A stretch of 64,000 nt of DNA from positions 62,001-126,000 of the forward strand of contig CAVZAF010000002.1 of the NCBI GenBank assembly GCA_963773315.1, in the 5' to 3' direction. The stretch's first letter is position 1; each line of letters starts with the position of its first letter. Source of the DNA: DATKAS01 sp963773315. Its GTDB lineage: Bacteria > Actinomycetota > Acidimicrobiia > Acidimicrobiales > DATKAS01. Made by a program: the position numbers and the translations under genes. Positions 7,311 through 15,828 of this stretch are shown here, piece by piece. The notes beneath the pieces were generated by a model. The model made no database searches, had not been told where the DNA came from, and was given only the letters and a program-made list of their open reading frames with translations.

Positions 7311-8227
7311 TGTTCTCGACTTGGCGAGTGAGCGGAGCCGCGATCGCGGTCGTGGCGACGCTGCTCCTCGCTGCGTGCGGCGATGACGGCGCTGCGGTTG
7401 CGTCCCAGGGTGCCTGTGCCACGCACCCAGTGCGGGTCGTCGTGTCGGTGAGCCAGTGGGGCGACGTCGTCAGCGACCTCGGCGGGGCCTGCGCCTCGGT
7501 GAAGACGATCGTGCACGGCACCGCTGTTGATCCCCACGACTACGAGCCGACTCCCGCGGACCTCGCCGCGTTCACCGACGCCGATCTCGTCGTCGTGAAT
7601 GGCCTGGGCTACGACGCATGGGCGGTTCGGGCGGCGGGCAGCGTGTCGCCCGAGCCGGCCATGGTCAACGCCGGCACAGTCGTGGACAAGCGAGCGGGTG
7701 ACAACCCCCACCTCTGGTACGGGCCGGACTACGTCGACGCGGTCGCTCTCGCGATCACCGCGCGGCTCGACGCGCTCGCGCCGTCGGCGTCCGCCTACTT
7801 CGACGAGCGCGCCAGGGCATGGCACGAGGCGATGCACCCCTACTACGACGAGGTGTCGACCCTCGGCGCAGGCATCGCCGGCAACGTGAGCTACGCGGCG
7901 ACCGAACCCGTCTTCGACTACATGGCCACCGCCGTGGGACTAGTGGACCGCACCCCGCCCGGTTACCGGCGGGCCGCGTCGAACGGGGCCGATCCCTCGC
8001 CGGCCGACCTTCACGACTTCGAGCAGTCGCTGACCGATGGCTCCGTCGATGTCCTCGTCGTGAACGAGCAGACGTCGGGGGCCGTGCCCGACCAGCTTCG
8101 CTCGACGGCCAAGCGCGCTGGCGTGCCCGTCGTCGAGGTGACCGAGGCCCCTCCTGACGGATCGACGTTCGAGGCGTGGCAGCTCGCGCAGCTCGACGCG
8201 CTCGCGAAGGTGGTCGGCCAGCCATGA
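7310..8227 (+). CDS. znuA: Zinc ABC transporter substrate-binding lipoprotein
   Basis: 305 aa from the GTG at 7310, directly at the edge of the Zur-type box. The signal peptide ends in a lipobox (LLAAC, Cys 23), so the mature protein is a membrane-anchored lipoprotein. It is a cluster A-I (ZnuA/PsaA) binding protein: VVVSVSQWGDVVSDLGG, the metal-ligand His in DPHDYEP, and a second in NPHLWYGPDY. The His-rich loop of some ZnuA proteins is absent, as in other actinobacterial members. It delivers zinc (possibly manganese) to the ZnuB/ZnuC permease encoded downstream. Its stop overlaps the next ATG (ATGA). The Fur-family regulator in the same operon and the operator sequence favour zinc. Confidence 0.9.
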   Translation: MFSTWRVSGAAIAVVATLLLAACGDDGAAVASQGACATHPVRVVVSVSQWGDVVSDLGGACASVKTIVHGTAVDPHDYEPTPADLAAFTDADLVVVNGLGYDAWAVRAAGSVSPEPAMVNAGTVVDKRAGDNPHLWYGPDYVDAVALAITARLDALAPSASAYFDERARAWHEAMHPYYDEVSTLGAGIAGNVSYAATEPVFDYMATAVGLVDRTPPGYRRAASNGADPSPADLHDFEQSLTDGSVDVLVVNEQTSGAVPDQLRSTAKRAGVPVVEVTEAPPDGSTFEAWQLAQLDALAKVVGQP

Positions 8228-8985
8228 GCGACGCTGTGGTGCTCGACGACGTGCGCGTGGTGCGCGGCGGGCGCACCGTCTGGTCCGACGGGTCGTTTCG
8301 AGTGCCGCAGGGCGCGGTCGTGATCGTCATCGGCCCGAACGGGTCCGGGAAGACGACCCTCCTGCAGCTCATGCTCGGCCTGGTCGAGCCGGCGACGGGT
8401 GCGGTCTCGGTGTTGGGTGCGACTCCGACCGCGGGCAGCCCGCGGGTCGGGTACGTGCCGCAGAACTACACCGCGAACGTCGGCGACGCGATCCGGTGTC
8501 GTGACCTCGTGACGCTCGGCATCACCGGGCGGCGCTGGGGCATGCGCGCCGCGAGCGCTGAAGAGCGGGCTCGGGTCGACGAAGCCCTCGAGCACGTCGG
8601 CGCGCGAGAGCACGCACACCGGCGACTGTCAGAGCTGTCGGGGGGGCAGCAGCAGCGAGTGGCGATCGCGCAGGCGCTCGTCGGCCGACCCGATCTGCTG
8701 CTGCTCGACGAGCCTCTCGCGAACCTCGACGTGCGCAACCAGCAAGAGATCGTCGCGCTGCTCGCCGACCTCCATCGCACGACCGACGTGACGATCTTCG
8801 TCGTGGCGCACGACATGAACCCCCTGCTGTCAGTGCTCACCGGAGCGGTGTACCTCCTCGACGGCCATCCGCACTACGGCCCCATCGGCGACGTGGTCGA
8901 CGAGGACTTGCTGACACACCTGTATGGCACCCGCGTGCGCGTCGTGCGCACCGCGCAGGGCGACTTCTTCACGCGAAGCGGATGA
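8224..8985 (+). CDS. znuC: Zinc ABC transporter ATP-binding protein
   Basis: 253 aa. The ATG at 8224 overlaps the previous stop (ATGA); upstream in-frame codons belong to the znuA region. It shows Walker A GPNGSGKTT near residue 39, a Q-loop (YVPQNYT), the ABC signature LSGGQQQRVAIAQAL near residue 137, Walker B LLLLDEP with the following D-loop, and the switch His (VVAHDMN). It powers metal import with ZnuA and ZnuB. No missing catalytic residues. An 10-bp gap with GGAG precedes the permease gene. Confidence 0.93.
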   Translation: MSDAVVLDDVRVVRGGRTVWSDGSFRVPQGAVVIVIGPNGSGKTTLLQLMLGLVEPATGAVSVLGATPTAGSPRVGYVPQNYTANVGDAIRCRDLVTLGITGRRWGMRAASAEERARVDEALEHVGAREHAHRRLSELSGGQQQRVAIAQALVGRPDLLLLDEPLANLDVRNQQEIVALLADLHRTTDVTIFVVAHDMNPLLSVLTGAVYLLDGHPHYGPIGDVVDEDLLTHLYGTRVRVVRTAQGDFFTRSG

Positions 8986-8995
8986 AACGGAGCCG

Positions 8996-9901
8996 ATGAC
9001 GATGACCTTCGCCGACGCGGGCTACCAGTCCGACTGGGTCGACATCCTCCAGACCGCCTTCATGCGGCACGCGTTCATCGGCGGGTCGCTCGTGGCGCTC
9101 GCTGCCGGGATGCTCGGGTACTTCGTCGTCGTGCGCCGTCATGCGTTCGCCGCGCACACGTTGGCCCACATCGCGTTCCCGGGCGCGACGTTCGCGGCCC
9201 TCATCGGCATCCCGATCACGCTCGGCCTCGGTGCGTTCTGTGTCGCCGGCGCGCTCGCGATCGGGCTGCTCGGCAAGGAGATCGATGAGCGTGAGATCGC
9301 GACCGGCACGATCCTCGCGTTCGCGACGGGCCTCGGTCTGCTCTTCAGCTCGCTCGCGACGCAGAACACCCGCGCGGTCACGAACGTGCTGTTCGGAAAC
9401 CTCCTCGCGGTGACGACGGCCCAGCTGACCGTCTTCGCGTTCGTCACGGGCGGCGTCGCCCTGGTCCTCGTCGTGATCGCCCGGCCACTCACGTTCGCGT
9501 CAGTCGACCCGCAGGTCGCCGAAGCGAAGGGGGTGCCCGTGAAGGCGCTCGGGGTGGTGTTCCTCCTGCTGTTGGCGTTCGTCGTCACGATCGCTGTGCA
9601 GGTGGTCGGCACGCTGCTGCTCTTCGCCCTCGTCGTCACGCCCTGCGCGACAGCGTTGCTCGTCACCGCTCGGCCCACGGCCGTCGCCCTGCTCGGCTCC
9701 GGCGTCGCGCTCGGGTCGGTGTGGCTGGGCCTGGTCCTGTCGGCGATGTTCAACCTGCCGCCGAGCTTCTTCATCGTGTCGACGTCGTTCGTCGTGTGGC
9801 TCGCCGCGGTGGTGTGGGATCGGCGTCGTCGCGCGGGTGTGCAGAGGCTGGAACCGCCAATTGACAGGCACCACCCTGCACACGCGAGCGTGGTGGCATG
9901 A
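8996..9901 (+). CDS. znuB: Zinc ABC transporter permease
   Basis: 301 aa from the ATG at 8996; GGAG at 8989-8992 is a short-spaced Shine-Dalgarno, and a second in-frame ATG at 9002 may be the true start. It is an ABC-3 (FecCD-like) metal permease with 8-9 hydrophobic segments. Recognisable family stretches are MRHAFIGGSLVALAAGMLGYFVVVRRHAFAAHTLAH near the N-terminus and SVDPQVAEAKGVPVKALGVVFLLLLA in the second half. It forms the channel for the metal delivered by ZnuA. The stop overlaps the ATG of the regulator gene (ATGA). Confidence 0.92.
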   Translation: MTMTFADAGYQSDWVDILQTAFMRHAFIGGSLVALAAGMLGYFVVVRRHAFAAHTLAHIAFPGATFAALIGIPITLGLGAFCVAGALAIGLLGKEIDEREIATGTILAFATGLGLLFSSLATQNTRAVTNVLFGNLLAVTTAQLTVFAFVTGGVALVLVVIARPLTFASVDPQVAEAKGVPVKALGVVFLLLLAFVVTIAVQVVGTLLLFALVVTPCATALLVTARPTAVALLGSGVALGSVWLGLVLSAMFNLPPSFFIVSTSFVVWLAAVVWDRRRRAGVQRLEPPIDRHHPAHASVVA

Positions 9902-10365
9902 CCGAGATAGCGTCGACGAATGTGTCGAGCGACGTCGACGTCATCGCTGCGAATCGCCTCCGACGCGACGGGCAGCGCTACACCACGTCGCGCCGAGAGC
10001 TTGTTTCTGTGCTCGTCGAGCACGGCCCGCTCACGATCCCGGAGATCCTCCGCATGAAGCCCGGGCTGCCCCAGAGCTCCGCGTATCGCAACCTCGCGGT
10101 GCTCGAACGATCCGGCGTCGTCCGTCGCATCATCACGTCTGACGAGTGGGCTCGCTACGAGCTGGCTGAGCCACTGGCGGAGCACCACCATCACCTCATC
10201 TGTGCGAGCTGCGGTGGGGTCGTCGACTTCACGGTGTCGAGCCAGCTCGAGCGTTCGCTCGACTCGGCCTTGGCCCGCGTCGCGCACGACAACGGGTTCG
10301 AAGTCCACGACCATCGTCTCGACCTGCTGGGTCGGTGTGCGACGTGTGCGGCCGATGAGTGGTGA
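9898..10365 (+). CDS. zur: Fur-family transcriptional regulator, probably Zur
   Basis: 155 aa. N-terminal winged helix (TIPEILRMKPGLPQSSAYRNLAVLERSGVVRRI) and C-terminal metal/dimerisation domain with the Fur-type ligand cluster EHHHHLICASCGGVVDF and a second Cys pair CATC near the C-terminus, together the structural zinc site. It is translated from an ATG inside the stop of the permease gene. Position in a zinc-uptake operon headed by a Fur-type box implies Zur, the zinc-responsive repressor, acting on its own operon. Fur or PerR remain formal alternatives, but no iron or peroxide genes are near. Its 3' end overlaps the next gene by 11 bp. Confidence 0.88.
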   Translation: MTEIASTNVSSDVDVIAANRLRRDGQRYTTSRRELVSVLVEHGPLTIPEILRMKPGLPQSSAYRNLAVLERSGVVRRIITSDEWARYELAEPLAEHHHHLICASCGGVVDFTVSSQLERSLDSALARVAHDNGFEVHDHRLDLLGRCATCAADEW

Positions 10366-11299
10366 GTGGGGGCGGCTCCGCCGCATGATGCGTCGCCTCG
10401 ACGTCGGCCTCGGGAGGAAGCCCCCGGTGCCGCCGGCCGGACTGCCGCAGGGATACATCGTCACTCTCGAGGGCCGCGGAGAGACGTTTGTCCGCCATCA
10501 CGAGGGACCAGCGGATGCGCCGGTCGTGCTGTTGCTGCACGGATGGACTGCAAGCGCGGATCTGCAGTGGTGCACGATCTATCCGGAGCTGTGCGCTCGC
10601 TACTCGGTGATCGCGATCGACCATCGGGGCCATGGTCGGGGCATCCGCAGCGAAGAGGAGTTCACGCTCGAAGACTGCGCCGACGATGCGGCCGCGGCGG
10701 TCCGGCTCCTGATCCCGGGCCGGCAGGTGATAGCGGTGGGCTACTCGATGGGTGGGCCGATCACGCTGCAGATCTGTCGACGGCACCCGGACCTCGTCGC
10801 TGGCATCGTCCTCGAGGCCACCGCGCTCGAGTGGCAGACGGCGTTCGAGGATCGCCTCCGCTGGCGCTTGCTCGTCTTCCTCGAGCGCCTGTTGAAGTCT
10901 CGTCGGATGCACAACTGGATCGCGCGGTACCTACGCGAGGAGGTCCACACGAATCCTGAGCTCGAGGCCCACGTGCCGTGGATGCTCGCCGAGATGCGTC
11001 GCACCGACACGCGGGCAGTCGTCGAGGCAGGGCGCGCTCTTCGTGACTTCGACGCCCGACCATTCGCGTCAACGATCGACGTTCCCGCCGCGATGGTGAT
11101 CACAACCGACGATCACGTCGTGCGTCCGGTGAAGCAACGCGCACTCGCCGATGCTGTGCGTGCTCGGGTGTTCGAGATCCGCGCTGACCACGACGCCACG
11201 ATGGCGGTCTCCCGGCAGTTCGCGAGCCTGACGGCAGAGGCCGTCGAAGCGGTGTGCCGTGCGGCGGCCGAGGACAGCTCAGCCCGTCGGCCTGCCTGA
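10355..11299 (+). CDS. Alpha/beta hydrolase
   Basis: 314 aa from the ATG at 10355, which overlaps the zur stop by 11 bp. Alpha/beta hydrolase fold: oxyanion motif LLLHGWTAS, DHRGHGRG, the nucleophile elbow GYSMGGP, an acidic residue in VITTDDHVVRP and a His in DHDATMA that complete a Ser-Asp-His triad. The first 30 residues are basic and not part of the fold. The substrate is unknown; such enzymes range from esterases to lactonases. It is the last gene of the zinc operon by overlap, so it may be zinc-regulated, though the link may only be positional. The 3' end overlaps the convergent DUF1003 gene by 21 bp. Confidence 0.85.
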   Translation: MSGEWGRLRRMMRRLDVGLGRKPPVPPAGLPQGYIVTLEGRGETFVRHHEGPADAPVVLLLHGWTASADLQWCTIYPELCARYSVIAIDHRGHGRGIRSEEEFTLEDCADDAAAAVRLLIPGRQVIAVGYSMGGPITLQICRRHPDLVAGIVLEATALEWQTAFEDRLRWRLLVFLERLLKSRRMHNWIARYLREEVHTNPELEAHVPWMLAEMRRTDTRAVVEAGRALRDFDARPFASTIDVPAAMVITTDDHVVRPVKQRALADAVRARVFEIRADHDATMAVSRQFASLTAEAVEAVCRAAAEDSSARRPA

Positions 11300-11770
11300 G
11301 GCTCCTGAGCCGAGGCGCTCGATCGCCGAGGTCAGCTGCGAGACGGCGTCGGTGAGGTCTTCGGTCGTCACGACGTCGGAGAGCGACAGTCGGACAGTGG
11401 CGATCTCGCGGGCGAGGAAGTCGGTGTCCGCCTGCACTCTCGCGTTCACCAGGCGGTCCTGCTCTTGCTCTACGCGGTCCCGCTCGGCCTGACGACTCTG
11501 CGCGAGGAGGATCAAGGGCGCGGCGTACGCGGCCTGTGTGGAGAACGCCAGGTTCAGCAAGATGAACGGGTAGGGGTCCCACTTGCCGAAGAACCCGACG
11601 ACGTTGAGGGCGATCCAGAAGACGACGACGACCGTCTGGATGACCAGGAAGCGAGCAGTGCCCAGCGTGCGGGCGATGGCCTCGGAGAAGCGACCGAACG
11701 CCTCGGGGTCGTAGTGCACGCCGAGGGAGGGACCCTGGCGAGGCGTCGAGAGGTCCTCCCGCCGCTTCAT
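11279..11770 (-). CDS. DUF1003 membrane protein
   Basis: 163 aa from the ATG at 11770, which overlaps the stop of the upstream gene (ATGA); an earlier start at 11800 is possible. DUF1003 signature: FSEAIARTLGTARFLVIQTVVVVFWIALNVVG, then KWDPYPFILLNLAFSTQAAYAAPLILLAQSRQAERDR, with two membrane segments (residues about 40-62 and 72-92) and a long C-terminal helix with coiled-coil character. The function is unknown. Coupled translation with the MgtE-N/CBS protein is a pairing seen in other actinobacteria and suggests a role near magnesium homeostasis. Confidence 0.88.
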   Translation of the reverse strand: MKRREDLSTPRQGPSLGVHYDPEAFGRFSEAIARTLGTARFLVIQTVVVVFWIALNVVGFFGKWDPYPFILLNLAFSTQAAYAAPLILLAQSRQAERDRVEQEQDRLVNARVQADTDFLAREIATVRLSLSDVVTTEDLTDAVSQLTSAIERLGSGASGRPTG

Positions 11771-12987
11771 CCCGTCGTCTCCCGAAGCCGCTGTCGCCAC
11801 CCGACCGGCAGCGAACGGTCGAGCACGTCATCGACAGTCACGATCCCGAGCAGTCGACGCTCGGCGTCGCACACCGCGACCGACACGAGGTTGTACGACG
11901 CGAGTCGGATGGCGACCTCGGTGTCGGCCAGGTCGACGGCGACGGGGGGTTCATCCTCGACGCAGCGTCCGAGCTCCATGCCGGGTGGTTCGCGGAGCAG
12001 GCGTTGGAAGTGCACGACCCCGAGATAGGGGCCTGTCGGTGTGTCCCACGGAGGTTGGGTCACGTAGACCTGCGCGGCGAGCGTCACGGCGAGCTCAGGG
12101 TCGCGGATGCGCGCGAGTGCTTCCGCGACGGTCGCGAGAGGCCCGAGCACGACGGGATCGGTGTTCATCAGGCCGCCGGCGGTCTCCTCCCCGTACGAGA
12201 GAAGACGTCGCATCTCGTCGGCGTCGTCCGGCTCCATGGCATCGAGCACGCGTGAGCGCTCCTCGCCCGGCATCTCGCTCAAGAGGTCGACGGCGTCGTC
12301 GGTCTCCATCTCCTCGAGCACAGAGACGAGGCGTTCGAGGTCGAGCCCTTCGATGAGCCGGAGCTGCTCGGCCTCGGGGAGCTCCTCGAGCAGGTCGGCC
12401 AGCCGCTCGTCGTCCATGACCTCGGCCAGCTGGCGCCGGTGATGGGCGGGGAGGGCACGCACTGCAGCGGCGACGTCGCTCGGGTGCATGTCACGCAACG
12501 CGGCGACCTCGGCTGCGACCGGCGTCGTGTCGAAGAGCGACCGCACCTCCGACCAGTCGACGACCCGCACGGTCCGCTTGCGCCGTAGGGGCCCGGAGCG
12601 GGTGCCGAGCGCGACTGCAGCGACCTCCCACTCGGACGCCTGACCCGGGACCTCGCGGAGCGCCAAGTCGTTGACGTGCTCGGCGCCTACGCGCTTGTCG
12701 AGCACATCCTGGGTGACCAGGAGCTCACCCGGTCGCTGGCGGAAGTGGTTGAGGTCGATCGCGGCGCTGCGCAGACGCGCGCCTTCGTTGTCGAGGGTGG
12801 CGATGCGATGAGCGTTCACGAAGATGCGGCGACGCTGGCTGCTCGCGACGAACCCGAGCACGCTCGGCGGGTCGTCGCCGTAGGGCGGCGCGAGGACGAT
12901 GTCTTCGATGCGGCCGATCGTGGCGCCGTCGCTGTCGAGCAGGGGCAGACGAGTGACGCGAAACGCGTAGATCAGGTCGCTCGCCAC
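11767..12987 (-). CDS. PRC-barrel / MgtE-N / CBS-domain protein without transport domain
   Basis: 406 aa from a GTG at 12987. Order: an N-terminal PRC-barrel-like region (PLLDSDGATIGRIEDIVL, about 1-140), an MgtE N-terminal superhelical domain (AVRALPAHHRRQLAEVMDDERLADLLEELPEAEQ..., about 165-270), then a CBS pair (MNTDPVVLGPLATVAEAL and the C-terminal VSVAVCDAERRLLGIVTVDDVLD). The five-helix membrane channel of MgtE is absent, so it is not itself a magnesium channel; it is probably a soluble Mg2+ or nucleotide sensor. It appears leaderless (TAACTT-N6-GTG) and is translationally coupled to the DUF1003 gene. Divergent from a kinase gene 60 bp away. Confidence 0.85.
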   Translation of the reverse strand: MASDLIYAFRVTRLPLLDSDGATIGRIEDIVLAPPYGDDPPSVLGFVASSQRRRIFVNAHRIATLDNEGARLRSAAIDLNHFRQRPGELLVTQDVLDKRVGAEHVNDLALREVPGQASEWEVAAVALGTRSGPLRRKRTVRVVDWSEVRSLFDTTPVAAEVAALRDMHPSDVAAAVRALPAHHRRQLAEVMDDERLADLLEELPEAEQLRLIEGLDLERLVSVLEEMETDDAVDLLSEMPGEERSRVLDAMEPDDADEMRRLLSYGEETAGGLMNTDPVVLGPLATVAEALARIRDPELAVTLAAQVYVTQPPWDTPTGPYLGVVHFQRLLREPPGMELGRCVEDEPPVAVDLADTEVAIRLASYNLVSVAVCDAERRLLGIVTVDDVLDRSLPVGWRQRLRETTG

Positions 12988-12993
12988 GTTGGC

Positions 12994-12999
12994 AAGTTA
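12994..12999 (-). promoter_or_regulatory. Leaderless -10 element (TAACTT, N6, GTG)
   Basis: On the minus strand TAACTT ends 6 nt before the GTG at 12987; no Shine-Dalgarno is present. Confidence 0.55.
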
Positions 13000-13038
13000 C
13001 CCGCTGACCACCCCTGGACTGCCGGTTCTCAAGGCTTG

Positions 13039-13044
13039 CAGACT
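13039..13044 (+). promoter_or_regulatory. Possible leaderless -10 element (CAGACT, N6, GTG)
   Basis: CAGACT keeps the two most conserved -10 positions (A2 and T6) and ends 6 nt before the GTG at 13051. Only 40 bp separate it from the divergent -10 at 12994-12999. Confidence 0.35.
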
Positions 13045-13050
13045 GTGTGC

Positions 13051-14052
13051 GTGCTCGCCGAACGAAGGGTCGTCGACTCGGTGGACGAGCTGCTCGCGGG
13101 GGCGAGTGATCGGCAGCCGATCGTGTCCGGCGACTCGAAGGGGGGCGCCGCCCTCGAACGCGTGCTGATCGACGGCGAGTCGTTCGTCGTGAAGCACGTG
13201 CACGTCGACGACGACTGGATCATGCGTGCGACGGGCGACATCACGTGCCGCCCGCTTCTCGTGTGGCAGTCGGGGCTCATCGACCGTCTTCCTGCGTGCT
13301 TCGACACCGCAATGGTCGGTGTCGCGGTGGGCCTCGGTCGGAACGGCTGGGGCGGCGCGCTGTTGATGCGTGATCGGTCCGATTGGCTTGTCCCCGAGGG
13401 AGACGAGGAGGTCCCCCTCGAGCAGCACGTGCGGTTCCTCGAGCACATGGGCGATCTGCACGCCGCCTTCTGGGGTTGGGAGGACACCGTCGGGCTCCTG
13501 CCCTATTCGAGCCGTTGGGCATTCTTCGGGCGGCACCTACCGATCATCGAGGCCGAGCGCGGCACTGCCGACGGAGTCCCCGCGATCAGTGGCAGGGGTT
13601 GGGCCCGGTTTGCGGAGCGGGCGGGGGATGTCGCGCCGCTGGTGCTGTCCCTGCGCGACGACCCGTCTGCGCTCGTGGCTGCGCTCGACCGCACGCCGTC
13701 GACCTTCATCCACGGCGACTGGAAGTTCGGCAACTTGGGAACAGGTCCCGAAGGCCAGACTCTCCTGATCGATTGGGCGATTCCCGGACGTGGTCCGGCG
13801 GCCGCCGAGCTCGGGTGGTACCTGTCGATCAACGCGGCGCGCCTGCCGCACTCCAAGGAAGACGCGATCGACGTCTACGCGACTGCGCTCGAACGACGGG
13901 GCATCGATCTCGACGGATGGTGGGACACGCAGATGTCGCTGGCCTTGCTCGGCGCGCTGGTGCAGTTCGGTTGGGAGAAGGCGCTCGGCGATGACGACGA
14001 GCTCGAGTGGTGGCTCGAACGAGCTCGCCAGGCTCGTCCCCACCTCGAGTGA
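13051..14052 (+). CDS. Aminoglycoside phosphotransferase / choline-kinase-like kinase
   Basis: 333 aa from the GTG at 13051; a GTG at 13045 is equally open. The open frame extends much further upstream but that part is antisense to the MgtE-like gene. The catalytic loop FIHGDWKFGN (near residue 219) and metal-binding LIDWAIPGRGPAAAELGWYL place it in the APH/ChoK superfamily, with the ATP-lysine candidate in ESFVVKHVHV. The substrate cannot be read from sequence; many actinobacterial members act on small alcohols or acyl-CoA-type substrates rather than antibiotics. No resistance role should be assumed. It stands alone between divergent and co-directional promoters. Confidence 0.8.
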   Translation: MLAERRVVDSVDELLAGASDRQPIVSGDSKGGAALERVLIDGESFVVKHVHVDDDWIMRATGDITCRPLLVWQSGLIDRLPACFDTAMVGVAVGLGRNGWGGALLMRDRSDWLVPEGDEEVPLEQHVRFLEHMGDLHAAFWGWEDTVGLLPYSSRWAFFGRHLPIIEAERGTADGVPAISGRGWARFAERAGDVAPLVLSLRDDPSALVAALDRTPSTFIHGDWKFGNLGTGPEGQTLLIDWAIPGRGPAAAELGWYLSINAARLPHSKEDAIDVYATALERRGIDLDGWWDTQMSLALLGALVQFGWEKALGDDDELEWWLERARQARPHLE

Positions 14053-14076
14053 CCCGGTCGCGTGACACCACGTCAG

Positions 14077-14082
14077 TAGCCT
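14077..14082 (+). promoter_or_regulatory. Leaderless -10 element (TAGCCT, N6, GTG)
   Basis: TAGCCT ends 6 nt before the GTG at 14089. The same hexamer precedes fhaA at 39171-39176. Confidence 0.5.
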
Positions 14083-14088
14083 CCCGTT

Positions 14089-15711
14089 GTGGGCAGGGGA
14101 GCACATCGGGCAGCTTCGTCACGCCTGCGCCTCGTCGCCCTTGCAGTCGTGACGCTCCTCGCGGCCGGGATCGTGTGGCGCGCGCAGGTGAAGGACGACG
14201 GCCCATCGACGGCACCGCTCCCCGCCGACACCGCGACCTCGACGACGGCAGCGCCCACTGACACAGCAGCCCCCGACACGAGCATCCTCGTGTCGGCCAA
14301 GGAGACGAGTCCGGTGAGCACCGTGCCGGTGAACACCACTGCTGCGCCTCCTGCGTTCGACGGATGGGTGAACCCGGCTTCGTTCGGGCAGCCCTACAGC
14401 ACGACCGTCGCGGGGATGCTGACGTTCCGCGGCAACCCGACCCGCAGCTACTACGGAGAGGGCCCGGTGCCGGTCGCGCCGAAGATCCTGTGGCGGTTCC
14501 CTCCGAGTGGCGGGCTGTGTCACAGCTCGACCGACCAGCACGGATCGCGGATCTGGTGCGGCACCGGATGGACCGGCCAGGCCAACGTCTGGACCAATCC
14601 GAAGGACGGCAAGCTGTGGCTCGCCTTCGGCGCGTACGACGCGGCCTATCACTTCCTCGACCCGTCGACGGGGCAGCGCATGCTCCCCGACTTCCCCACC
14701 GGTGACATCGACAAGGGCTCGGCGACGGTCGATCCCGACGGGTTTCCCCTGTACTACGCGGGATCGCGCGACGACAACCTGCGCGTGATCGCGCTCGACC
14801 GTGACAAGCCGACCGAGCTCTGGCGTCTGAACGCGCACGACGTGTCGCCGACGTTGTGGAACAACGATTGGGACGGCGCGCCGCTCGTCATCGACGACTA
14901 CCTCTTCGAGGGCGGCGAGAACAGCCAGTTCCACATCGTGAAGCTCAACCGCGCGTACGGACCGGACGGGAAGGTCACTGTGTCACCGCAGCTCGTGTTC
15001 CACGCGCCGGGCTGGGACCCGCAGCTGCTGCAGGACATCGGCGACAAGGACGTCTCGATCGAGAACTCGGTCGCGATCGTGGGCAACACCGTGTACTTCG
15101 CGAACTCGGGTGGGCTCGTGCAGGGATGGGACATCACCGCGTTGAAGACCGGGGGCACACCGACGCGCGTCTTTCGGTTCTGGACCGGTGACGACACCGA
15201 TGCGTCCGTCGTCGCCGACGACCAGGGCTACCTGTACGTCGCCTCGGAGTACGAGCGAAAGAACGCGCGGTCGAAAGAGGTCGGGCAGCTCATGAAGCTC
15301 GACCCGAGAAAGCCCGACAACCCGATCGTGTGGTCGTACCACGACGAGCAGATCGGCGACGCCGGCTCAGCAGGCATCTGGTCGACGCCCGCGGTGCACG
15401 ACGACCTCGTCGTCACGACGACGAACTACGGCCAGGTCATCGGCCTCGACCGCGCGACCGGTGCGGTGCGCTGGAAGTTCCACCTCCCGGGGCCGGTGTG
15501 GCAGTCGCCGGTGATCGTCGACGGCACGCTGCTGCAAGGCGACTGCACGGGCGTGCTCCACGCGTACGACGTGAGCAACACGATGGTGCAACCCCCGGTG
15601 AGATGGGAGCTGAAGATCGGCGGCTGCATCGAGTCGACGCCGACCGTCTGGCAGGGCCGCATCTACCTGGGCACCCGGGCGGGCGGCTTCTACGCCATTG
15701 GCGACGCCTGA
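14089..15711 (+). CDS. Membrane-anchored PQQ-binding-like beta-propeller protein
   Basis: 540 aa. A basic N-terminus and one hydrophobic segment (residues about 12-28) anchor it outside the membrane; residues 35-85 are a Thr/Ala/Pro linker. The rest is an eight-bladed-type PQQ-like propeller: repeated blade ends such as KLWLAFGAYDAAYHFLDPSTG, LYVASEYERK, VVTTTNYGQVIGLDRATGAVRWKF and IYLGTRAGGFYAIG. Several Cys residues (LCHSSTDQHGSRIWCG, GDCTG, GGCIES) could form disulfides. No catalytic Asp/Glu set typical of PQQ alcohol dehydrogenases is obvious, so it is likely a binding or scaffold protein. It appears leaderless. Confidence 0.85.
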   Translation: MGRGAHRAASSRLRLVALAVVTLLAAGIVWRAQVKDDGPSTAPLPADTATSTTAAPTDTAAPDTSILVSAKETSPVSTVPVNTTAAPPAFDGWVNPASFGQPYSTTVAGMLTFRGNPTRSYYGEGPVPVAPKILWRFPPSGGLCHSSTDQHGSRIWCGTGWTGQANVWTNPKDGKLWLAFGAYDAAYHFLDPSTGQRMLPDFPTGDIDKGSATVDPDGFPLYYAGSRDDNLRVIALDRDKPTELWRLNAHDVSPTLWNNDWDGAPLVIDDYLFEGGENSQFHIVKLNRAYGPDGKVTVSPQLVFHAPGWDPQLLQDIGDKDVSIENSVAIVGNTVYFANSGGLVQGWDITALKTGGTPTRVFRFWTGDDTDASVVADDQGYLYVASEYERKNARSKEVGQLMKLDPRKPDNPIVWSYHDEQIGDAGSAGIWSTPAVHDDLVVTTTNYGQVIGLDRATGAVRWKFHLPGPVWQSPVIVDGTLLQGDCTGVLHAYDVSNTMVQPPVRWELKIGGCIESTPTVWQGRIYLGTRAGGFYAIGDA

Positions 15712-15828
15712 CCGCCTCCTTCGCCGGCACGGCGCGGAGCGCAGCGCACCGGCCCCTTGACCGCTGTGGCAAGGTTGCGTCGGGGACCGGGCGGGTGGCC
15801 CGGCAGGGGAGCAGTGGGGTTCGGCTGC

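Noticed and set aside
12676..13044. Upstream extension of the phosphotransferase frame.
   Set aside because: Antisense to the MgtE-like gene; the family similarity begins near 13051.
15757..15772. TTGACC-GCTG-TGGCAA upstream of the D-aminoacylase as a third operator copy.
   Set aside because: The right half-site differs from GGTCAA at two positions, so it is not counted as the same operator.
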